A program made the position numbers and the translations under genes. Below are positions 42,741 through 42,808 of a stretch of 42,808 nt of DNA, one piece after another (position 1 is the stretch's first letter; every line of letters begins with the position of its first letter). The stretch is from Desulfosporosinus hippei DSM 8344 (GTDB taxonomy: Bacteria > Bacillota > Desulfitobacteriia > Desulfitobacteriales > Desulfitobacteriaceae): assembly GCF_900100785.1 (NCBI RefSeq), contig NZ_FNCP01000034.1, positions 1-42,808 on the forward strand, given 5' to 3'. Under the pieces are notes generated by a model. That model was not told the origin of the DNA, searched no databases, and worked only from the letters and a program-made list of their open reading frames with translations.

Positions 42741-42783
42741 AAAATAGCTGAATCGCTTGGAGCACAAGCGATTCGGCTATTTT
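42741..42783. terminator. 18-bp stem terminator
   Basis: AAAATAGCTGAATCGCTT pairs with AAGCGATTCGGCTATTTT over 18 bp with a single G-U pair and a 7-base loop. It is a bidirectional terminator at the end of the window. Confidence 0.85.
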
Positions 42784-42808
42784 AAAAATGTCCTATTATT
42801 TCAGGTTT

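Larger units (their letters stand above)
42365..42808. other. Non-coding right end of the window
   Basis: No gene was recognised. The region holds two large hairpins, at 42549-42597 and 42741-42783, described separately. The next gene presumably lies beyond the window. Confidence 0.5.

Overview
The window looks like a chromosomal segment of a low-to-medium G+C, endospore-forming anaerobic Firmicute of the Desulfosporosinus/Desulfitobacterium type (inference). The reasons are strong AGGAGG-type ribosome binding sites, Firmicute-style regulators (MarR, PadR, MocR, WYL), a kdp operon with kdpF, and above all a bacterial monomethylamine/pyrrolysine cluster with a split pylS.

Region 1 (1-6.5 kb) is accessory and partly decayed. 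It holds fragments of an EcsC-like protein, a ParB-like/DNA-methylase protein, a frameshifted CtkA/HipA-like kinase and an FMN-reductase-type flavoprotein, plus a degenerate tRNA-Thr-like sequence. Among these are intact genes: a seven-bladed YVTN beta-propeller protein, a marR / Cys-rich membrane peptide / SAM-methyltransferase operon, and an SGNH esterase / padR pair behind a promoter with two palindromic operators. A GPR1/FUN34/YaaH transporter follows an array of 7-bp tandem repeats.

Region 2 (7.3-18.6 kb) is the centrepiece. On the minus strand are a UroD-family (MtbA-like) methyltransferase fused to a thioredoxin-like domain and a CobW-family GTPase. Divergently on the plus strand are the corrinoid protein mtmC, and mtmB, a monomethylamine methyltransferase read through an in-frame UAG at 11511-11513. 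Then come tRNA-Pyl (pylT, CUA anticodon), pylB, pylC, pylD and pylSn, and a MetH-activation-domain-like protein with a C-terminal four-Cys motif. A strong terminator and a MocR-type regulator follow. The proposed logic: MtmB moves the methyl group of monomethylamine to MtmC, the UroD-type protein takes it onward (tetrahydrofolate is the likely acceptor in a bacterium), and the pyl genes make and decode the catalytic pyrrolysine. The catalytic synthetase half, pylSc, is not in this window.

Region 3 (19-30 kb) holds an orphan 159-aa protein, then minus-strand MacAB-like efflux genes (adaptor, ATPase, permease) with a two-component system. A second two-component system is divergent from a secreted coiled-coil protein. 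A WYL/YafY regulator follows, flanked by three copies of one palindromic operator.

Region 4 (30-42.8 kb) holds a dCache chemoreceptor and a potassium-uptake locus in the order kinase - kdpE - kdpF - kdpA - kdpB - kdpC - truncated kdpD - TPR protein. The downstream KdpD keeps its sensor, Usp, membrane and GAF regions but lost its kinase. Its end is joined to a diverged copy of the kdpE tail and the region after kdpE, which exposes an old rearrangement.
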